Part shown: in pieces, positions 28,270-32,008 of the stretch
How positions within the stretch are numbered: the stretch's first letter is position 1
Layout: each line of letters starts with the position of its first letter
Source of the DNA: Enterobacter sp.
GTDB lineage: Bacteria; Pseudomonadota; Gammaproteobacteria; Enterobacterales; Enterobacteriaceae
NCBI GenBank assembly: GCA_022649305.1
Contig: JALCNW010000053.1
Location: forward strand, 1 to 32,008
Length of the DNA: 32,008 bases
Direction: 5' to 3'
Notes under the pieces: generated by a model
The model's database searches: none
The model's input: the letters and a program-made list of their open reading frames with translations, nothing else
Told to the model about the DNA's origin: nothing
Made by a program: the position numbers and the translations under genes

Positions 28270-29226
28270 ATGTGGGGAATTATCGCAACCTGGCGAATGG
28301 CGCTGGAAGGCATGACCGAGTCCGCGTCCGCGTTAGACGCAGGGAAGCCGGTTTCATCGGCGGTGGTCGATGCTGTCGCCACCGTAGAAGACTTCCCGTT
28401 TTATAAGTCGGTCGGCTACGGTGGGCTGCCCACCGAAAATGGCGAGGTGGAGCTGGATGCCGCCTATATGGATGGCGACACGCTGGCCTTTGGCGCAGTG
28501 GGCAATCTGGTGGACATTGCAAACCCCGTGCGCGTGGCGCATGCGCTCAGCCGCCAGCGTTACAACAGCCTGCTGGTCGGCCAGGGCGCACGAGAATGGG
28601 CGCTGAGCCAGGGCTTTGAAGACAAAGCGATGCTCACGGAGCGCGCCCTACAGCATTACCGCAAGCGCTGTCGCGAGACGCTGGATAAAGGCCTAAGCCC
28701 TTATGACGGGCACGACACCGTCGGTGTCATTGGGCTTGATAAGCAGGGGTCAATGAGCGTGGCGACCTCCACCAGCGGCCTGTTTATGAAAAAGCGCGGG
28801 CGCATTGGCGATTCACCGATTATCGGTTCCGGCTTTTACTGCGACAGCGAAACCGGTGCCGCCACCGCAACCGGCGTAGGTGAAGACCTGATGAAAGGCT
28901 GCACCAGCTATGAGATTGTACGCCGCATGGCTCAGGGCATGACGCCACAGCAGGCGGCAGATTCCGTGGTATTTGAGCTGGAAGACAAGCTCATGTCGCG
29001 CTTTGGACGCGTGGGCGATCTCTCCGTCGTGTGTATGAATAACAAAGGCGAGTTTGGCGCAGCAACCAATATCAAAACCTTCTCGTTCGTGGTGGCTACC
29101 GCACGCCAGCCGCTTACCGTTTATCGTACGGAACGCCTGCGGGAGAAAACCCACTATCACGCCGTCGATGAAGCGTGGATGCAGGCCTACGCCGCACGGA
29201 TCCGCGCGCCGATAGAGGAACAATAA
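28270..29226 (+). CDS. N4-(beta-N-acetylglucosaminyl)-L-asparaginase (glycosylasparaginase), cytoplasmic
   Basis: A 318-residue Ntn-hydrolase of peptidase family T2. The self-cleavage and catalytic site is GHDTVGVIGLD, with Asp149-Thr150; Thr150 would become the N-terminal nucleophile of the beta subunit. Other signatures are ATSTSG at 165-170, RGRIGDSPIIGSG at 178-188 and TGVGED at 201-206. HDT at the junction is typical of glycosylasparaginases, whereas plant-type isoaspartyl peptidases have HGT, so the former is favoured. The reaction releases aspartate, ammonia and GlcNAc from GlcNAc-Asn. There is no signal peptide, unlike the secreted flavobacterial enzyme, so it should act in the cytoplasm on imported substrate. 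It is coupled to the next gene by a TAATG overlap. Confidence 0.87.
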   Translation: MWGIIATWRMALEGMTESASALDAGKPVSSAVVDAVATVEDFPFYKSVGYGGLPTENGEVELDAAYMDGDTLAFGAVGNLVDIANPVRVAHALSRQRYNSLLVGQGAREWALSQGFEDKAMLTERALQHYRKRCRETLDKGLSPYDGHDTVGVIGLDKQGSMSVATSTSGLFMKKRGRIGDSPIIGSGFYCDSETGAATATGVGEDLMKGCTSYEIVRRMAQGMTPQQAADSVVFELEDKLMSRFGRVGDLSVVCMNNKGEFGAATNIKTFSFVVATARQPLTVYRTERLREKTHYHAVDEAWMQAYAARIRAPIEEQ

Positions 29227-30653
29227 TGATCGCGTATCAGCTTATTACCGCCCTTTCGAAGGCCAATGCAAACAGCCATTTAATTGCTCGGCCCTCCTGC
29301 GCCCAGTTGCCGGATACCGCATTAATCAGCGAAATGCGCCAGCTGAACGGCGTGGCGGACACCCGCTTCGGCTGCGCGCCATTTGCTCGCATCACCTTGC
29401 TGCCAGACGCGCTCTGGCAGGACAGTCTGACCGATGATGTCGTCAATGCCATCCGCCCGCTTCTTGCCTCACCGGCCAGCGAGGAGGTGGTGATTGATAT
29501 CACTCACATCCCGGACACCGTCCTTTTTCAGGTACTGCGTTTTCTGTTTAATCAGGCCTGGCAACTCAGTGACTTACAGTTGAAAAAAACCGACGAGAAT
29601 GCCATTCGTCTTTGCCGCATCACCGCGCTGTGCATACCTGAGGAGATCGATCGTTTAGAGACAATCTTCCGCCAACAGCAGGCGATCGCTAATGGGATGA
29701 CTGCCGCGCGGCGTCTGGCCGATCTCCCTTCCGATCGTTGTACGCCGCAGTTTGTGGTCGAAGCGGCGCAGACAATGTGTGCCGCCTTCCCCACCCTGCG
29801 CTGCGAAATCCTTGATGAGCAGCAGATCGTTGAGCAAGGATTAGGGCTACTCCATGCCGTTGGCAAAGGTGCCAGTTGTCCGCCGCGCCTGCTGGCGATT
29901 CATTACGATGGAATTCTCGACGGTCCGGTGCGTTGCTACGTCGGTAAAGGCATAACGTTTGATACCGGCGGCCTGTGGCTAAAAGAAGGCGCGGGTATGT
30001 ACACCATGAAATACGATATGTGTGGTGCCGCTAACGTGCTGGGAATGTTGTTGACCGTGGCAGAGCTGGGTCTGCCGGTGCGGATAATGGGTGTGCTGGC
30101 GCTGGCTGAAAACGCCATCGGCCCCGATGCCATGCAGCCGGGAACGGTCGCGCGCGCCTGCAATGGCCTGACGGTAGAAATCAATAATACCGATGCAGAA
30201 GGACGACTGGTGCTGGCCGACGCGATTGCCTGGACCAGCCAGTGTCATCCGCAGGCGCGTTACATTATCGATATGGCGACGCTTACTGGGGCGGTAGTAA
30301 AAGCTTTAGGCTATGAGCTGAGCGGATTAATGACGCAAAATGAACCGCTGCGTCAGGCCTTAACCGAAGCCGGTAAACAGAGCGGTGATGAAGTGTGGTC
30401 GCTGCCGCTTGACGTAAGGCTAAAAAAACAGACCCATAGCGCAATTGCCGATCTGTGTAATACACCGACGAATAACGCCGCAATCAGCGCCTCTGCGGCC
30501 TGGCTGCTACACCATTTCTGCCCGCCTTCCATTCCCTGGGCGCACCTGGATATTAGCGGGACGGCGTTATGGCGCGAAAATGGCAGAAGCGTGGCGTCGG
30601 GCAGGCCGATTCCGCTTTTGGTTGAACATTTGCTGGGTGAACTGGCGCGATGA
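29226..30653 (+). CDS. M17 leucyl-aminopeptidase-family peptidase
   Basis: A 475-residue dimetal aminopeptidase of the PepA/PepB family. All expected residues are present: Lys241 and Asp246 in VGKGITFDTGG, Lys253 in LWLKEGAG, Asp264 in MKYDMCGAAN, and Asp323, Glu325 and Arg327 in NTDAEGRLVLADA. The N-terminal domain (about residues 1-170) is divergent from PepA. No signal peptide is seen, so it is cytoplasmic. The ATG at 29226 overlaps the glycosylasparaginase stop by one base; a longer frame from 29175 would overlap that gene and is not favoured. In this operon it may trim amino acids flanking a glycosylated asparagine. That role is inferred; a general peptidase role is the alternative. Confidence 0.87.
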   Translation: MIAYQLITALSKANANSHLIARPSCAQLPDTALISEMRQLNGVADTRFGCAPFARITLLPDALWQDSLTDDVVNAIRPLLASPASEEVVIDITHIPDTVLFQVLRFLFNQAWQLSDLQLKKTDENAIRLCRITALCIPEEIDRLETIFRQQQAIANGMTAARRLADLPSDRCTPQFVVEAAQTMCAAFPTLRCEILDEQQIVEQGLGLLHAVGKGASCPPRLLAIHYDGILDGPVRCYVGKGITFDTGGLWLKEGAGMYTMKYDMCGAANVLGMLLTVAELGLPVRIMGVLALAENAIGPDAMQPGTVARACNGLTVEINNTDAEGRLVLADAIAWTSQCHPQARYIIDMATLTGAVVKALGYELSGLMTQNEPLRQALTEAGKQSGDEVWSLPLDVRLKKQTHSAIADLCNTPTNNAAISASAAWLLHHFCPPSIPWAHLDISGTALWRENGRSVASGRPIPLLVEHLLGELAR

Positions 30654-30659
30654 CGGACA

Positions 30660-30684
30660 TTTCCTCTCCTGACCGGAGAGGAAA
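30660..30684. terminator. Bidirectional terminator between aminopeptidase gene and hda
   Basis: TTTCCTCTCC and GGAGAGGAAA form a perfect ten-base stem around a five-base loop in the 33-base gap between the convergent genes. T and A ends allow weak termination in both directions. It marks the right edge of the inserted segment. Confidence 0.65.
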
Positions 30685-30686
30685 GA

Positions 30687-31388
30687 TTATAGCTTCAGCG
30701 TATCTTTAACGAACGGGATCGTCAGCTTGCGCTGGGCGGTAATAGACGCGTGATCGAGATGATCGAGCGTATCGAAGAGTGTGCGCATTTCGCGATCTAA
30801 ACGCTTTAACAGAAAACGGCCCACGTCTTCCGGCAGTTCAAATCCTCGCAACCGCGAGCGCAGCTGCAATGCCTGGAGTTTATCTTCGTCAGACAACGGC
30901 TGTAACTTGTAGATTTGTCCCCAGTCGAGGCGAGAAGCCAGATCGGGTAAACCGAGATTAAGCTGGCGCGGAGGACGATCGCCGGTGATCAGCAGACGGG
31001 TTTTGCCCGATTCCAGAATCCGGTTATACAGGTTAAACATCGCCATTTCCCACAGCTCATCTCCAGCGATGCATTCGATGTTATCGATGCAGACCAGCGA
31101 GAGATGCTCCATACCGTCGAGCACTTCTGGTACGAACCAGGTGCGCTTATCGAGCGGCACGTAACCTACCGCGTCACCACGTTGCGAAAGTTCCGCACAG
31201 GCGGCATGCAGCAGATGACTGCGCCCCGCGCCTTCGCGTGACCAGATATAAATGTATCCGCTATGCTCCTGACGCAGCACGTTTTGTAGTGCGGCCAGTA
31301 AAGAGGGGTTATCGCCCGGCCAGAAACTCGCGAAAGTTTCGTCGTCAGGAAGATAGAGTGGCAGAGAGAGCTGTGCCGGTCCGTTCAG
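30687..31388 (-). CDS. hda: DnaA inactivator Hda (CTG start)
   Basis: A 233-residue AAA+ protein that, with the DNA-loaded sliding clamp, stimulates ATP hydrolysis by DnaA and prevents re-initiation. The N-terminal clamp-binding motif QLSLPL is at about residues 5-10. Walker A is [13 protein letters not shown], the Walker B region is [17 protein letters not shown], and sensor motifs follow in LLITGDRPP and [11 protein letters not shown]. The only ATG-started frame begins at 31487 inside uraA and adds a non-homologous 33-residue leader. A CTG at 31388 follows GAGGTATTT with proper spacing and gives exactly the E. coli length (starting [14 protein letters not shown]). A CTG start has been reported for E. 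coli hda. It lies downstream of uraA in the same direction. Confidence 0.92.
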   Translation of the reverse strand: MNGPAQLSLPLYLPDDETFASFWPGDNPSLLAALQNVLRQEHSGYIYIWSREGAGRSHLLHAACAELSQRGDAVGYVPLDKRTWFVPEVLDGMEHLSLVCIDNIECIAGDELWEMAMFNLYNRILESGKTRLLITGDRPPRQLNLGLPDLASRLDWGQIYKLQPLSDEDKLQALQLRSRLRGFELPEDVGRFLLKRLDREMRTLFDTLDHLDHASITAQRKLTIPFVKDTLKL

Positions 31389-31456
31389 AAATACCTCGAT
31401 CAAGGTCTCACATAAAATCGGCAATGAGTTTATCACGGAACCTGCAAGGAGAGAAC

Positions 31457-31474
31457 CGGGCGATCCCTCGCCCG
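31457..31474 (-). other. Hairpin between uraA and hda
   Basis: CGGGCGA and TCGCCCG form a perfect seven-base stem with a four-base loop, ten bases after the uraA stop. It has no T tract on the reverse strand, so it is more likely a read-through attenuator or 3'-end stabiliser that lets some transcription continue into hda. Confidence 0.45.
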
Positions 31475-31483
31475 ACTTTTCGA

Positions 31484-32008
31484 TCAATGTGGTGCTTTTT
31501 CGCTATCGTCTGCATCCAGAATTTCTTCTTCCGGGCGAAGCACAGAGATCAGCTTGAAGATCAGGCTCAGACCCACGCCGACGATGGTCGCCAGCGCCAT
31601 GCCTTTCAGCTCTGCGGCACCGATATGCACCTTCGCGCCGCTCACGCCGATGATCAGGATAACGGAGGTCAGGATCAGGTTCTGCGTTTTGTTGTAATCC
31701 ACTTTGGATTCAATCAGCACGCGAATACCGGACGCACCGATTACGCCGTACAGCAGCAGCGAAACGCCGCCAATCACCGGAACCGGGATAATCTGGATTG
31801 CCGCCGCCAGCTTGCCGACGCAGGAGAGCAGAATCGCAAAGATAGCCGCCCCGCCGATTACCCAGGTACTGTAGACGCGGGTAATCGCCATCACGCCGAT
31901 GTTCTCACCGTAGGTGGTGTTTGGCGTGGAGCCAAAGAAACCGGAGATCATGGTCGACAGCCCGTTGGCAAACATCGAGCGATGCAGGCCAGGGTCACGG
32001 ATCGGATG
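31484..32008 (-). CDS. uraA: Uracil:proton symporter UraA, C-terminal part (cut by window edge)
   Basis: The last 174 residues of the NCS2-family inner-membrane uracil transporter; E. coli UraA has 429. The family motif [23 protein letters not shown], which carries substrate and proton-coupling residues, is intact, and several hydrophobic segments follow ([57 protein letters not shown]). The tail is acidic. The upp gene is expected just beyond the window, as in E. coli. hda lies downstream in the same direction, so uraA-hda cotranscription is likely. Confidence 0.95.
   Translation of the reverse strand, partial: HPIRDPGLHRSMFANGLSTMISGFFGSTPNTTYGENIGVMAITRVYSTWVIGGAAIFAILLSCVGKLAAAIQIIPVPVIGGVSLLLYGVIGASGIRVLIESKVDYNKTQNLILTSVILIIGVSGAKVHIGAAELKGMALATIVGVGLSLIFKLISVLRPEEEILDADDSEKAPH

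Noticed and set aside
1..32008. CRISPR array, tRNA, rRNA or prophage genes
   Set aside because: No regularly spaced direct repeats, cloverleaf-like segments or phage structural genes were seen on either strand.

Overview
This window is a stretch of the core chromosome of a member of the Enterobacteriaceae. Gene order and protein sequence follow the Escherichia coli K-12 maeB to uraA segment almost gene for gene, but the divergence of the proteins points to a related genus of the Enterobacter/Lelliottia/Klebsiella/Citrobacter type rather than E. coli itself. The genus is inferred from recalled sequences; no search was run. No rRNA, tRNA, CRISPR array, prophage or intact insertion sequence was seen.

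Layout. 1-3923: the start of maeB (leftward, cut by the window edge), then the rightward pentose-phosphate pair talA-tktB. 3920-7708: leftward ypfG, nudK and aegA. 7893-12809: rightward narQ (nitrate/nitrite sensor kinase) and acrD (RND efflux pump), followed by two stacked terminator hairpins, the 19-residue ypfM gene and an AT-rich 388-base gap. 13361-15069: rightward yffB-dapE-ypfN. 15109-21570: leftward ypfH, tmcA, ypfJ, purC, bamC and dapA. 21715-22754: rightward gcvR-bcp, which share one base. 22843-25966: leftward perM, then rightward bepA-yfgD. 30687-32008: leftward uraA (partial) and hda.

Two places differ from E. coli K-12. First, the hyf hydrogenase-4 cluster that lies between bcp and perM in K-12 is absent; only a terminator and a short palindrome lie there. 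Second, about 4.7 kb is inserted between yfgD and hda (roughly 25963-30653), and this is the most interesting part of the window. It holds a leftward regulator that looks like a domesticated IS481-type transposase, and a divergent, tightly packed three-gene operon: a lactose/cellobiose-family PTS EIIC permease with no EIIA or EIIB partner, a cytoplasmic glycosylasparaginase with its catalytic Asp-Thr pair intact, and an M17 leucyl-aminopeptidase-type peptidase with all its metal and catalytic residues. A good CRP site sits in the divergent promoter region. I infer a pathway for uptake and breakdown of N-glycan remnants such as GlcNAc-asparagine or short glycopeptides: the permease imports, the peptidase trims flanking residues, and the glycosylasparaginase cleaves the sugar-asparagine bond to give aspartate, ammonia and an amino sugar.

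Several regulatory sites match known regulation in relatives: a sigma-S-like -10 for talA, a BaeR box for acrD, a PurR box for purC and a sigma-E promoter for bepA. Start codons were re-chosen for many genes from ribosome binding sites and family lengths. Notable ones are CTG for hda and TTG for gcvR.
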